Shown here one piece after another: positions 30,387-39,233 of a stretch of DNA of 64,000 bases. Position numbers and translations under genes: made by a program. Within the stretch, counting starts at the first letter, position 1, and every line of letters starts with the position of its first letter. The notes below the pieces were generated by a model that saw only the letters and a program-made list of their open reading frames with translations, ran no database searches and was not told the origin of the DNA. The stretch covers positions 62,001 through 126,000 of the forward strand of contig NZ_BALE01000017.1 in NCBI RefSeq assembly GCF_000963885.1, read 5' to 3'. The stretch is from Tanticharoenia sakaeratensis NBRC 103193. Its GTDB lineage: Bacteria > Pseudomonadota > Alphaproteobacteria > Acetobacterales > Acetobacteraceae.

Positions 30387-31168
30387 GCCGCACCCGACAT
30401 GGATGCGGACGGGTCCGGGCCGCCATAAAGAAGGGAGAGCGCTTCGGCCTTCAGCGCCATGAATGCCGGCGATGCCATGCAGGCAATGTCGCGCGGGCGT
30501 GGCAGGTCGACATGCAGGATGCGTGCGATCCGGCCGGGGCGCGGCAGCATGACGACGACGCGATCGGCCAGAAAGAATGCCTCGTCGATGTCATGCGTCA
30601 CGAAAAGGACCGTGCGTTTCAGGCCCGACCAGATCTCGAGCAGCCATTTCTGCATTGCAAGCCGGGTCTGGCTGTCGAGCGCGCCGAACGGCTCGTCCAG
30701 CAGCATCAGCTCCCGCCCGGCCGCGATCGTGCGCATAAGCGCAATGCGCTGGCGCATGCCGCCCGACATGGCGCCCGGATAGTGATCGAGATACTCGCCA
30801 AGCCCGTATCGCCGTGCCAGATCGGCAGCCTGCGCGCGGTCCTCACGGGTCACGCCCCGTGTCAGCGCCGCGCCCAGCACGATGTTGTCGAGCGCCGTAC
30901 GCCACGGCAGCAGCAGATCCTTCTGCAGCATGTAGCCGACATAGCCGGGCTTCCCCATGATATCTGTCCCGTCCAGCGTTATCGCGCCTGAATCGATCCG
31001 CAGCAGGCCCGAGACCGCGTTGAACAGCGTGCTCTTGCCGCAGCCCGATGCGCCGAGGATGCAGACGAACTCACCCGGTGCGATATCGAGGCTGACGTCA
31101 TCGAGCACGCGGTTGGCGCCGAAAGCATGGCGGACGTTGCAGATTGCAAGTTTCGGGGCATGGGGCAT
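30383..31168 (-). CDS. ABC transporter ATP-binding protein
   Basis: ATPase of 261 residues energising the adjacent permease. Walker A is G-A-S-G-C-G-K-S-T at 39-47, the Q-loop is in M-L-Q-K-D-L-L-L-P-W, the signature is M-S-G-G-M-R-Q-R, and Walker B is L-M-L-L-D-E-P-F-G. T-H-D-I-D-E-A supplies the switch histidine. This pattern matches the SsuB/TauB/ThiZ group. The ATG at 31168 follows the M24 peptidase stop by four bases; an in-frame extension to 31429 lies inside the peptidase gene and is rejected. Confidence 0.94.
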   Translation of the reverse strand: MPHAPKLAICNVRHAFGANRVLDDVSLDIAPGEFVCILGASGCGKSTLFNAVSGLLRIDSGAITLDGTDIMGKPGYVGYMLQKDLLLPWRTALDNIVLGAALTRGVTREDRAQAADLARRYGLGEYLDHYPGAMSGGMRQRIALMRTIAAGRELMLLDEPFGALDSQTRLAMQKWLLEIWSGLKRTVLFVTHDIDEAFFLADRVVVMLPRPGRIARILHVDLPRPRDIACMASPAFMALKAEALSLLYGGPDPSASMSGAA

Positions 31169-31172
31169 GGCG

Positions 31173-31892
31173 TCAGAGCATCCTGACCGTGTCGCCCTCG
31201 AAATAATAGACTTCCTCGTATTTGCAGGCGAGCGGGCTTCCGATCCGCGCGATGTGGGGCTCGAACGTGAAATAGGTGACGGAGCCAAACGTCTGCGCGT
31301 TCTTCGCATCGATGATCGCGAAGTCGGCCGGGTCGGTGGCGAGGCTGTGGCCATAGGCGTCCAGCAGGTCGAGGTTTTCATACCCTGCGTCGCGGATCTT
31401 CGCGGCCATGATGCTGTGGAGTTCGGCAAACGTCATGGATGGCGTGACAATCTTGATGAAGTCGGCATGCAGCGCCCGCTGCAATGCCATGCCGGCCGCC
31501 TGTTCGGTTCCGGCCGTTTCGGCATCGACCACCTGACCGCCGCGCAGAAAGTATGTGCGGGCGCTGTCACCGAAAATCGTGCCGATCCGGGGGCCGACGT
31601 CGATCGTCACCATGGCATCGGGACCGATCGGCGTCTCCGACGGTGTGTAACTGCTGTCGAATACCGAGAGGCGCAGGCGGTCGCCGGCCAGAACGAAGGC
31701 AGGCGTGTTGCCCCAGAAGCCCGACGCCCCATGCTTCAGCATCAGCTCATGGCAGGCAGTATGGAGGCTGGCTTCGGAACTTTCGGGCGTCATGAAGCCC
31801 GCAATGTCCCGCAGGACCGTGCGCGCGATATCCTGGGCCGCGCGATAGGCATCGAGGTCAGTCGGTATTCTGGGGCACGGGACAGTCTGCAT
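31173..31892 (-). CDS. M24-family metallopeptidase or related hydrolase
   Basis: Pita-bread fold enzyme of 239 residues without the N-terminal domain of long Xaa-Pro peptidases. All five metal ligands appear in order: Asp in T-I-D-V-G-P, Asp eleven residues later in F-G-D-S-A-R-T, His in A-Y-G-H-S-L, Glu in T-F-E-P, and Glu in K-Y-E-E-V. M24 members include aminopeptidases and hydrolases of small amides such as creatinase, so peptide cleavage is not assured. The ATG at 31892 has GAGG seven bases upstream and lies four bases after the binding-protein stop, inside the ABC operon. Confidence 0.85.
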   Translation of the reverse strand: MQTVPCPRIPTDLDAYRAAQDIARTVLRDIAGFMTPESSEASLHTACHELMLKHGASGFWGNTPAFVLAGDRLRLSVFDSSYTPSETPIGPDAMVTIDVGPRIGTIFGDSARTYFLRGGQVVDAETAGTEQAAGMALQRALHADFIKIVTPSMTFAELHSIMAAKIRDAGYENLDLLDAYGHSLATDPADFAIIDAKNAQTFGSVTYFTFEPHIARIGSPLACKYEEVYYFEGDTVRML

Positions 31893-31896
31893 GGCG

Positions 31897-32883
31897 TTAC
31901 CTCGGGAGATAGGCGTTGGTGAAATAGGTCTTGGGATCGCGCACATGGTCGATCACGCCGATGTCGTGCATCGCCCCGGCAAGGGCGGCCCATGACACCG
32001 CGCTTTGCTGCAGAAGCTCCGGTAGCGCGCCCAGATAGGGGATCGTGGTGTGCCAGCCGACACGGTCGTAGAGCGGGCTGTCCACCATGGGGTAGGTCCG
32101 CGCGAACAGGGCGGCGGCTTCGTCGGGATGGCTGATGCTCCATGCCGTCGCGTCGTGCGTGGCAGCCAGGAACGCACGGGCGTCATCGCCATGGGCGGCG
32201 AGCCATCGTGGAGACGCGGTGTAGGCCCAGATCGGGAGATCGGGCACGCCCGTGCGGTCGCGGCAGGCGAGGGACGGCATCCTGCCTGTTTCCGCAATCG
32301 AATCCGCGACCGAGAACGGGGCGACGTTGGTCGCGAGGTCGAGCCGCCCGGCCAGCAGGAGCGGCAGGTCCTCGAACTGCGTGATGATCTGCTGCACGTC
32401 GTCCGGGTTCGTGATGCCGTTCCGGGCAAACAGGAGATGCATCATCACGGCGGTCCAGGAATCGGTGAAAACGCCGATCGTCTTGCCGCGCAGATGCCCA
32501 AGGTCGATCGCCTGGCCCGGTCGGCCGACGACGCACCAGCTGTTATGCTGGTCGAACCCGGCGATCGCGGTCAGGGGCAGGCTGATGTTCGCTGCGAAAA
32601 TGACGTCCGTGCGGGACTCCATGCCGATTTCGGCCTGCCCGGTTGCGAGCATGCGCGCCGTCGTCTGCGCGTCCGGCGGCAGCACGATGGAGACGTCCAG
32701 CCCGCGGGCCCGATAGAGCCCCTGTGCCTGTGCAACCACGATCGGGATGAGCAGGAAACCCTGCACGGGCCAGAAATAGACGAGGCGGACCGGATGAAGG
32801 GGCTCGGCCACGGCAGGCGACCGCGTGCCATCGAACAGTACCATGAGGCCCAGAAACAGCGACAGAAATCGGGCCGTCCGCAT
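31897..32883 (-). CDS. ABC transporter substrate-binding protein, NMT1/THI5-like
   Basis: Periplasmic binding protein of 328 residues, first gene of a five-gene run. A Sec signal peptide ends near residue 27 with A-V-A before E-P-L-H-P. The mature protein shows the NMT1/THI5/SsuA pattern: V-R-L-V-Y-F-W-P-V-Q-G-F, then V-A-Q-A-Q-G-L-Y-R-A-R-G-L-D-V near residue 50, and G-K-T-I-G-V-F near 130. Substrates in this group include pyrimidines, taurine, sulphonates and nitrate. The ATG at 32883 is chosen for AGGA five bases upstream. Confidence 0.9.
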   Translation of the reverse strand: MRTARFLSLFLGLMVLFDGTRSPAVAEPLHPVRLVYFWPVQGFLLIPIVVAQAQGLYRARGLDVSIVLPPDAQTTARMLATGQAEIGMESRTDVIFAANISLPLTAIAGFDQHNSWCVVGRPGQAIDLGHLRGKTIGVFTDSWTAVMMHLLFARNGITNPDDVQQIITQFEDLPLLLAGRLDLATNVAPFSVADSIAETGRMPSLACRDRTGVPDLPIWAYTASPRWLAAHGDDARAFLAATHDATAWSISHPDEAAALFARTYPMVDSPLYDRVGWHTTIPYLGALPELLQQSAVSWAALAGAMHDIGVIDHVRDPKTYFTNAYLPR

Positions 32884-33000
32884 CCGTTTCCTTTCGCGCG
32901 CACTGTATGAAGACAACATTCCCTGTAGTCCGAGCGTTCCGCCTGCGCAACCTTTCGGGGTTTGGCAGATGCACCGAAGTGTTTGCGTAATCCGTCCGAT

Positions 33001-33010
33001 GTTCTAGAAC
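33001..33010. promoter_or_regulatory. GTTCTAGAAC palindrome in a divergent promoter region
   Basis: A perfect 10-bp palindrome lies in the 228-base gap between the divergent ABC binding-protein gene and the ferredoxin-NADP reductase gene. It could be a regulator half-site pair. A single occurrence gives weak support; it is not the direct GTTC-N7-GTTC form of the alphaproteobacterial LexA site. Confidence 0.3.
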
Positions 33011-33111
33011 GCCCAACCATCGATCCGGTCCGGTCCGTACCAGGACGTTCACATGGGGCCATTGTCCACGCGCCTTTGCGCGCCAACGCCAGCAGCAGAG
33101 AGTGTCGCCTG

Positions 33112-33987
33112 ATGTCAGATGTCGCGTTCCCCGTACTCGATACGCCGCTTACCGGCCTCGTGCCGTATGAAGGGCATCCGGGCCAGTACCGTCTCGGTGC
33201 GCCTTCCAAGGAATACGGTCATCTGCAGGCCTGCAAGGTGACGTCCGTCCATCACTGGACCGACCGGCTGTTCAGCTTCACGACCACGCGCGATGCCTCC
33301 CTGCGTTTCGAGAACGGCCAGTTCGCGATGATCGGGATCGAGGTCGAGGGCAAGCCGCTCCTGCGCGCCTATTCGCTCGCTTCAGCGAACTACGAGGACC
33401 AGCTCGAGTTCCTGTCCATCGCCGTGCCGGAAGGGCCGCTGACGTCGCGCCTGCGCCACGTGAAAGTAGGCGACACGGTGCTCGTCGGGCGCAAGCCGAC
33501 CGGCACGCTGCTGCTCGACAACCTGCGCCCCGGCCGCAATCTCTACTTCCTCGCAACCGGCACCGGGCTCGCGCCGTTCATGTCGCTGATCAAGGACCCA
33601 GAGGCGTACGAGCGCTATGACAACGTCATCCTCAGCCACACCGTGCGGACTTCGGGTGAGCTGGCTTATGCCAACCACATCCGTCACGAACTGCCGCAGC
33701 ACGAGTTTCTGGGCGAGGACGTTGCCGCGAAGCTGAAGTATTATCCCGCTGTCACCCGCGAGGAATTCGCGGTCACCGACCGGATCACGACCCTGCTCGA
33801 GAATGGCAAGATCTTCGCCGATCTCGGCATCGATGCGCTGGATCCGGAACATGACCGCGTCATGATCTGCGGGAGCCCCGAAATGCTGGCCGATACCGAG
33901 AAGCTTCTCGTCTCGCGCGGGTTCGACGAAGGCAACATGAACAACCAGGGTGCCTACGTCATCGAAAAAGCCTTCGTCGACAAATAA
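33112..33987 (+). CDS. fpr: ferredoxin/flavodoxin-NADP+ reductase
   Basis: FAD-dependent reductase moving electrons between NADPH and ferredoxin or flavodoxin. The protein has 291 residues, with an N-terminal extension of about 30 residues relative to short bacterial Fpr. The FAD motif R-A-Y-S-L-A-S, the G-P-L-T-S-R-L segment, the NADP motif A-T-G-T-G-L-A-P-F-M-S and C-G-S-P-E-M-L are visible. It lies 11 bases before the glutathione reductase gene on the same strand, which suggests joint expression of two NADPH-linked redox enzymes. Confidence 0.92.
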   Translation: MSDVAFPVLDTPLTGLVPYEGHPGQYRLGAPSKEYGHLQACKVTSVHHWTDRLFSFTTTRDASLRFENGQFAMIGIEVEGKPLLRAYSLASANYEDQLEFLSIAVPEGPLTSRLRHVKVGDTVLVGRKPTGTLLLDNLRPGRNLYFLATGTGLAPFMSLIKDPEAYERYDNVILSHTVRTSGELAYANHIRHELPQHEFLGEDVAAKLKYYPAVTREEFAVTDRITTLLENGKIFADLGIDALDPEHDRVMICGSPEMLADTEKLLVSRGFDEGNMNNQGAYVIEKAFVDK

Positions 33988-33998
33988 GGACCTCCATC

Positions 33999-35429
33999 AT
34001 GGCGCAGACCTCCTCCGATACCCCGCTTTACGACCTCTTTGTCATCGGCGCCGGTTCGGGCGGTGTGCGCTGCGCCAGGATCGCGGCCCAGCATGGAGCC
34101 TCGGTCGGCATCGCCGAGAGCCGGCACTGGGGCGGGACCTGCGTCAATCTGGGCTGCGTGCCCAAGAAGCTCATGGTCTATGCGTCCGAATATCCGGACA
34201 TGATCGACGATGCGGTGGCTTACGGCTGGGACGCGGCTCATGGAGAACATGACTGGACCCGGCTGATTGACGCGAAGGATCGCGAGATCGAGCGCCTGAA
34301 CGGCATCTATGTGAAGATGCTGGGCAAGGCGGGGGTCGCTCTCCACACGGGCCGCGCGACGATCAACGGTGTCGATGCGGACGGTATATTCTCGCTCGAG
34401 ATCGGACCGTCGCCACTGGCACCCGACGCCGCGCCGCAGTCGGTCCGCGCGCGCCGGGTCGTGATCGCGACGGGATCGCATCCGGTCCGCCCGCCCATCG
34501 CAGGCGCTGAGCACGCGATCGTCTCGGACGACGCCTTCCACCTGCCGCAGCGCCCCGAGCGCGTATGTATCGTGGGGTCCGGCTATATCGGTGTCGAATT
34601 CGCCAGCATCTTCGCGGGTCTCGAGTCGCATGTCGATCTCGTCTACCGCCAGGACAGACCCCTGCGCGGCTTCGATGACGAACTGCGCACGCACCTGGCC
34701 GAGATGCTGCCGGGACGGGGAATCGTCGCCCATCCGAAAGCGTCGCCGGTCGAGATCGCACAGGACGGTGAAGGCTATCGCGTTGTCCTCGATAACGGTG
34801 GCGTCATCGAGACCGACTGCGTGTTTCTGGCGACAGGGCGCAAGCCCAATATCGGCGGCCTTGGTCTGGAGGCCCTCGGTGTGGCGTTGCCGGATGGGCG
34901 CATCGCGGTCGACGAGGCGAGCCAGACCAATCGGCCGGGCCTCTACGCTATCGGTGACGTGACGGACCGTCACAACCTGACGCCCACGGCCATTGCCGAG
35001 GGGCATATCCTGGCCGAGCACCTGTTCGGCGAAAAGCAGCGGGCCTGGTCGTTCGATACGACGCCCAAGGCCGTGTTCTTCACGCCGGCGCTCGCGAGCT
35101 GCGGGCTGACCGAGGACGAGGCTGCTGCCGGGGACGATATCGAGATATTCTCGACATCGTTCACGCCGCTGCGCCAGACGATTTCCGGTCGGGAGACCAA
35201 GGTGTTCATGAAACTGGTCGTGCGCGCGCGGGATCAGGTCGTTGTCGGCGCGCACATGATCGGCGGCGATGCGGCGGAAGTCATGCAGGCGGTGGCAATC
35301 TGCATCACCGGAGGGCTGACGAAGCACGATTTCGACCGGACGATCGGCATCCACCCCACCTCCGCCGAGGAACTGGTCACGATGCGCAGCCCCACGCGGC
35401 ATGTGCCGCAGCGTGGGGCCGCATCCTGA
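33999..35429 (+). CDS. gor: glutathione-disulphide reductase
   Basis: Homodimeric flavoenzyme reducing oxidised glutathione with NADPH. The protein has 476 residues. FAD motif G-A-G-S-G-G-V-R lies near residue 17, the redox disulphide is C48-V-N-L-G-C53-V-P-K-K, and the NAD(P) fold has G-S-G-Y-I-G-V-E. The C-terminal active-site base is in H-P-T-S-A-E-E. The K-K after the disulphide and the overall pattern favour glutathione reductase over dihydrolipoamide dehydrogenase. It converges on the hydrolase at 35445. Confidence 0.93.
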   Translation: MAQTSSDTPLYDLFVIGAGSGGVRCARIAAQHGASVGIAESRHWGGTCVNLGCVPKKLMVYASEYPDMIDDAVAYGWDAAHGEHDWTRLIDAKDREIERLNGIYVKMLGKAGVALHTGRATINGVDADGIFSLEIGPSPLAPDAAPQSVRARRVVIATGSHPVRPPIAGAEHAIVSDDAFHLPQRPERVCIVGSGYIGVEFASIFAGLESHVDLVYRQDRPLRGFDDELRTHLAEMLPGRGIVAHPKASPVEIAQDGEGYRVVLDNGGVIETDCVFLATGRKPNIGGLGLEALGVALPDGRIAVDEASQTNRPGLYAIGDVTDRHNLTPTAIAEGHILAEHLFGEKQRAWSFDTTPKAVFFTPALASCGLTEDEAAAGDDIEIFSTSFTPLRQTISGRETKVFMKLVVRARDQVVVGAHMIGGDAAEVMQAVAICITGGLTKHDFDRTIGIHPTSAEELVTMRSPTRHVPQRGAAS

Positions 35430-35444
35430 CGCGGCCCTCGTCGG

Positions 35445-36284
35445 TCAGCCGCGCAGGAAGTTCAGCAGGTCCCGGTTGAGGCGGTCGGGCTCTGTCGCGA
35501 AGAGCCCGTGGGGCGCGCCTTCGTATTCGATATATTGCGCACCCGAGATCGCCTCGGCTGCACGTCTGCCGGTGACGTTCGCCGGCACGGCTGCGTCGCT
35601 CGATCCGTGGATCACGAGCGTCGGGACCGTGAACGCTGCCAGGTCCGGGCGGAAATCCGTCGTAGACCATGCTTTCGCGGCAGCAAGTGTCGCAATCGGG
35701 CTCGCCATGATGCCCAGCATGAAGCTCCAGTTCAGCAGGGCATCGCTGACGGGCTTGCGCAGCATGCCGACGCCGTAGAACTGCTTGGCGAAATCGGTCA
35801 GGAACGCGAAGCGGTCCTTGCGGATCGCGCTGTCGATCCCGTCGAACACGCTCTGGTCCACGCCGTCCGGGTTGTCATCGGTCTTGAGAAGGAACGGCAC
35901 GACCGAGGCCACGAGGGCGACGCGCGCAATACGGCTGGCCCCGTGACGGGACAGGTAGCGCGCGACTTCACCGCCACCCATCGAAAATCCGACGAGCGTC
36001 GTGCCCTGAAGATCGAGTTCCTCGATCACGGTTGCCAGATCGTCGGCAAACGTATCGTAGTCGTACGGTCCGATCGGATGGCTGGACTGGCCGAAACCGC
36101 GGCGATCATAGGTGATGACGCGATACCCTGCCTCGAGCAGGGCAACGGTCTGGTATTCCCACATGTCGCCCGTCAGCGGCCAACCGTGGATGAGGATGAC
36201 GGGCGCGCCGGTGCCTGCGTCCTTGACGTGCAGATTGACCCCGTCGCGGGTCTGGATGGAAGGCATGTCTGGCGGCTCCGTCAT
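35445..36284 (-). CDS. alpha/beta hydrolase, non-haem chloroperoxidase/esterase type
   Basis: Hydrolase of 279 residues. Catalytic features are H-G-W-P near the oxyanion hole, nucleophile Ser in G-F-S-M-G-G-G, Asp in H-G-S-S-D-A-A-V-P and His in G-A-P-H-G-L. The Y-D-R-R-G-F-G-Q-S-S motif is typical of the cofactor-free haloperoxidase and arylesterase group; the natural substrate is unknown. No signal peptide is seen. It converges with gor, with 15 bases between them. Confidence 0.9.
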   Translation of the reverse strand: MTEPPDMPSIQTRDGVNLHVKDAGTGAPVILIHGWPLTGDMWEYQTVALLEAGYRVITYDRRGFGQSSHPIGPYDYDTFADDLATVIEELDLQGTTLVGFSMGGGEVARYLSRHGASRIARVALVASVVPFLLKTDDNPDGVDQSVFDGIDSAIRKDRFAFLTDFAKQFYGVGMLRKPVSDALLNWSFMLGIMASPIATLAAAKAWSTTDFRPDLAAFTVPTLVIHGSSDAAVPANVTGRRAAEAISGAQYIEYEGAPHGLFATEPDRLNRDLLNFLRG

Positions 36285-36443
36285 CAGATGTCTGGTCCGG
36301 GATTAACCGAAGGCCGCGATCGAGGTTCCCTCGCACCATGATGCCGCCGGCAACATTGGCAGTCACTCGCCATGGTCCCGGCACTCTTGCTCGGAAGAAG
36401 TATCGCGCGGGCGCGCTCTGGCGCGGAGCTGGCAGAGAGCGCG

Positions 36444-37838
36444 TCAGGGAACGACGACGGTCACCATGTCCTTGCCGAAACCATTGAGGATCGCCTGCGC
36501 ATCCCAGGGCGTCGACGGATCGCCTCGGTGAAAGATGCCCTCGTGCAGCCCGTTTCCATTGGCGACAGGTGTGCCGTGTGACGCAATGAAGCGCACCGTC
36601 GAACCGGGGCTCTTCAACGCAGCCCAGTTCTGTGCACGGACCTGCTCGATTGCCGGGATTGCCGCTGCGGACTGCCGCAGCCCATCAGCGCGAACGTTCA
36701 GCAGAAATGCCATGCCGCAGGCCAGCAGAACTGCGCGCGTGCGGGACAGCGCCAGCGGCAGCAGCCCTGCCAGCGTCGCGACGGAGAGCAGGACGAGCGT
36801 TTCCTGCACCGTCGTATGCCGCTGGCAGCAATACATGCCGAATGCGCGCAGGGCCGCGGCGATGGACAGCCATGCGCCGAGGATCATGGCGCCGCCCCAT
36901 GCGAAAGCCAGCCGCCGATCGGGCGCCGGATTGTCAGACCCGCGTGCGAACAGGACAACGCCCGCCAGAAGCATGGCCGAGCCAATCCACATGTTCGGCG
37001 CAAGTCCCGAAACCAGCGCCGGGCCGTTCAGAAAGATCCGTCCGAGAATCGGCAGCGCGCCCAGCAGGCTGGCGCCGGTCGCATTGGCATAGGGCGTATG
37101 AGCCCAGACCTCGCTCGCGTCCTGCATTCGTCCGAACCAGGTCAGGCCGCATATGACGGCTCCCACGATCCCGGGCACGATGAGCGGGAGCCGAGCGACA
37201 GGGCGGCGCCATGTCAGGGCGGTGGCCAGGCCGCTCCAGGCAAGGGCTACCGTCGCACCGATCTCGTTGCTGCAGGCCGCCACGATCTGAAGTGCTGCAA
37301 GCCGCCACAGATCGGACGATGAACGAAGCGGTCCCCTCAGCAGCACGGTCGCGCCGATGACGGCTCCGATCATCGGCACATAGGCGCAGGCGCCGACCGG
37401 CCAGTAGAACGCTTCTCCGGGTTCGCGCAGCATGAGTGCGAGTGCCAGCAGGGTCAGACCCGTTGCAACGCCCCGTCCGTCGCGCCGGAGCGCCGGTATT
37501 GCGACGGCGAGAACCACGGCTATGAACCAGAGCAGGCCTAGAATTTCGGGGATCAGTGGACGGCCGACGACCATCGCCGTGCGCATGTAGGCCCAGTCCA
37601 GAATCTCGCTTAACGGACGGGGACTGCGCCCGGTGACCTCGGCGCCGACCATCCGGTCGAAGGGATAGCGGATGCCGACGCGCTGGATCGCGTGCAGCAT
37701 GCCGAATTCGTCGCCCTGCCAATGTCCTGCCGGCAACAGGCGTGCGTAAGAGCAAAGGACGATTACGGCCATGCCTGCGACCGCGCCCCGGGCAAGCAGC
37801 TTGAGGAGATGGCCCGGCGCCGCCGGTCTAGTCACCAT
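36444..37838 (-). CDS. polytopic membrane protein of unknown function
   Basis: Protein of 464 residues with about ten hydrophobic helices. An N-terminal helix is followed by a loop with G-H-W-Q-G-D-E-F-G-M-L and a G-R-S-P-R-P-L-S-E-I motif. An acidic pair after the first helix, and the overall layout, resemble GT-C-type membrane glycosyltransferases or O-antigen modification proteins, but I do not recognise a family with confidence. Its ATG at 37838 lies 11 bases inside the 3' end of the MOSC gene, so the two are probably coupled. Confidence 0.75.
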   Translation of the reverse strand: MVTRPAAPGHLLKLLARGAVAGMAVIVLCSYARLLPAGHWQGDEFGMLHAIQRVGIRYPFDRMVGAEVTGRSPRPLSEILDWAYMRTAMVVGRPLIPEILGLLWFIAVVLAVAIPALRRDGRGVATGLTLLALALMLREPGEAFYWPVGACAYVPMIGAVIGATVLLRGPLRSSSDLWRLAALQIVAACSNEIGATVALAWSGLATALTWRRPVARLPLIVPGIVGAVICGLTWFGRMQDASEVWAHTPYANATGASLLGALPILGRIFLNGPALVSGLAPNMWIGSAMLLAGVVLFARGSDNPAPDRRLAFAWGGAMILGAWLSIAAALRAFGMYCCQRHTTVQETLVLLSVATLAGLLPLALSRTRAVLLACGMAFLLNVRADGLRQSAAAIPAIEQVRAQNWAALKSPGSTVRFIASHGTPVANGNGLHEGIFHRGDPSTPWDAQAILNGFGKDMVTVVVP

Positions 37839-38622
37839 GACGTTCGAGAATCTCGCACGTGTCGCCCACGGAGATTGATCCCGTCTGCTCGATGACGGCC
37901 TGCACGCCGAACGTCGGCGCACCGGTATGCTTGCGAAGGCGGGCAAGCGTGCGCAGCGGCTCGGTCTTGTTCGGACGCCGCGCAGTCTTTGGATTGATCG
38001 TCACGATGATGCAGCGGGTGCATTTCTGCGTGACGCGCAGGATGCAGCCGCCGACGCGCAGGCGCAGCCAGTGATCCTCATCCCACGCCGGCGTGTCGGC
38101 GATCACGATGTTCGGCCGGAAACGATCCATCGGAACGCCGTTCGACAGCTCGCTGTTCAGTGCCTCGAGCGAGGCTTCCGTCGTGATGAGAAGCGGCAGG
38201 TCGTCGGCAAGGTTGACGGCGCTGTCTCCGCCATCGAAACGGGCCCGCCGGGCCTGCGGGTCGCACTGGAAGGCGAGGCGCACCGGCTTGTCGAGCTGCC
38301 GGCTCAGCGTGTCGGACACGCTAGCATCGGCCAGCCGCAGGGCGTGAGGCGTGCCCCAGAGCGAACCTTCGCAATCCCGGGGGCCTTCAGGCCATGGCAC
38401 CGCGTTTTCGAGAAGGTCCGGAAAATGCAGCCCGTCCGCGCTCGCGTGGACGTCGATCAGCGCCATCGTGGCAACTTCACGCTGGGTCAGGATCGTGCCG
38501 GCTTCGTCCAGCAGAACCCACCGCCGGTCGAACTGCAGGCCCTGAGGCTCGAGCACGGCTGTATCGAGCAGCTCGCACCCGAGGCTTTTGACCGGATAGC
38601 GCCGCAGGGACGAGACGATCAT
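37828..38622 (-). CDS. MOSC domain-containing protein
   Basis: Protein of 264 residues with an N-terminal MOSC beta-barrel (Y-P-V-K-S-L-G-C, F-D-R-R-W-V-L-L-D) and a C-terminal MOSC domain. The conserved cysteine lies in Q-K-C-T-R-C, followed by T-I-N-P-K-T. MOSC proteins carry sulphur or molybdenum cofactor and reduce N-hydroxylated compounds (YcbX or mARC group). No ferredoxin domain is attached. The ATG at 38622 lies ten bases after the stop of the upstream small-protein gene; an in-frame TTG at 38673 is an alternative start. Confidence 0.87.
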   Translation of the reverse strand: MIVSSLRRYPVKSLGCELLDTAVLEPQGLQFDRRWVLLDEAGTILTQREVATMALIDVHASADGLHFPDLLENAVPWPEGPRDCEGSLWGTPHALRLADASVSDTLSRQLDKPVRLAFQCDPQARRARFDGGDSAVNLADDLPLLITTEASLEALNSELSNGVPMDRFRPNIVIADTPAWDEDHWLRLRVGGCILRVTQKCTRCIIVTINPKTARRPNKTEPLRTLARLRKHTGAPTFGVQAVIEQTGSISVGDTCEILERHGD

Positions 38623-38632
38623 GCGGGTCGGA

Positions 38633-39037
38633 TCAGCGCGGTGCGACCCAGCCGTTTCCCGTCGCATCTCCAAGAGAGCCCTGCTGGGTCGGAGAACTGT
38701 TGGTATAGGACGAGCCGAACTTGGTCAGATTGGCGCCCGTCACCGGGTCGCGCTGGATCGTCGAGAGATGATCCGGGTCCGGCCCGTGGTTGATGTCGTT
38801 GGACGGCGTGTCCTGATAACCGGGCGGCAGATTGTGCTTGCCGTGGGCGGTGTAGTGCTCGCCCGGGCCCGCATGCTCGACGCTGTTGTCCTGGCCCTGC
38901 GTGTTGGTCGACTGCGCCGCGTGGTCGCCTGCCGTGTAGGGCAGGCTCTGCGCGTATGCCGCGCCCGCAAAGCCCATGGCCGTCACGGCGAGAAGAGCGG
39001 CGCGGGCGGCATTATACCGGTGGCGGATCATCGGCAT
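38633..39037 (-). CDS. small secreted protein of unknown function
   Basis: Predicted exported protein of 134 residues. A Sec signal peptide ends near A-Y-A followed by Q-S-L-P-Y. The mature part is hydrophilic, rich in Gly, Asn, His, Gln and Ser, with no cysteines and no recognised domain. Two ATGs, at 39037 and 39031, compete; GGAAGG is two bases before the first and eight bases before the second, so 39031 may be the real start. It precedes the MOSC gene by ten bases. Confidence 0.75.
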   Translation of the reverse strand: MPMIRHRYNAARAALLAVTAMGFAGAAYAQSLPYTAGDHAAQSTNTQGQDNSVEHAGPGEHYTAHGKHNLPPGYQDTPSNDINHGPDPDHLSTIQRDPVTGANLTKFGSSYTNSSPTQQGSLGDATGNGWVAPR

Positions 39038-39233
39038 GGCCTTCCGTGTCCTGATGTGGCGGCGGGGTCGCCGGTGATGAAAAGACTTGGCGTGCGGGAC
39101 AACCTTGCGGCATGCCCTTCGCCTAACGGGCGACATCCCATATTCGAGGCAGTGCTGCCAGCATATTCTCGCAGTACTGGCCCGATGGTCGGTCCCGCCG
39201 ACCGGGGGTGCGCCCTGATCAGGGAGGATGCGC

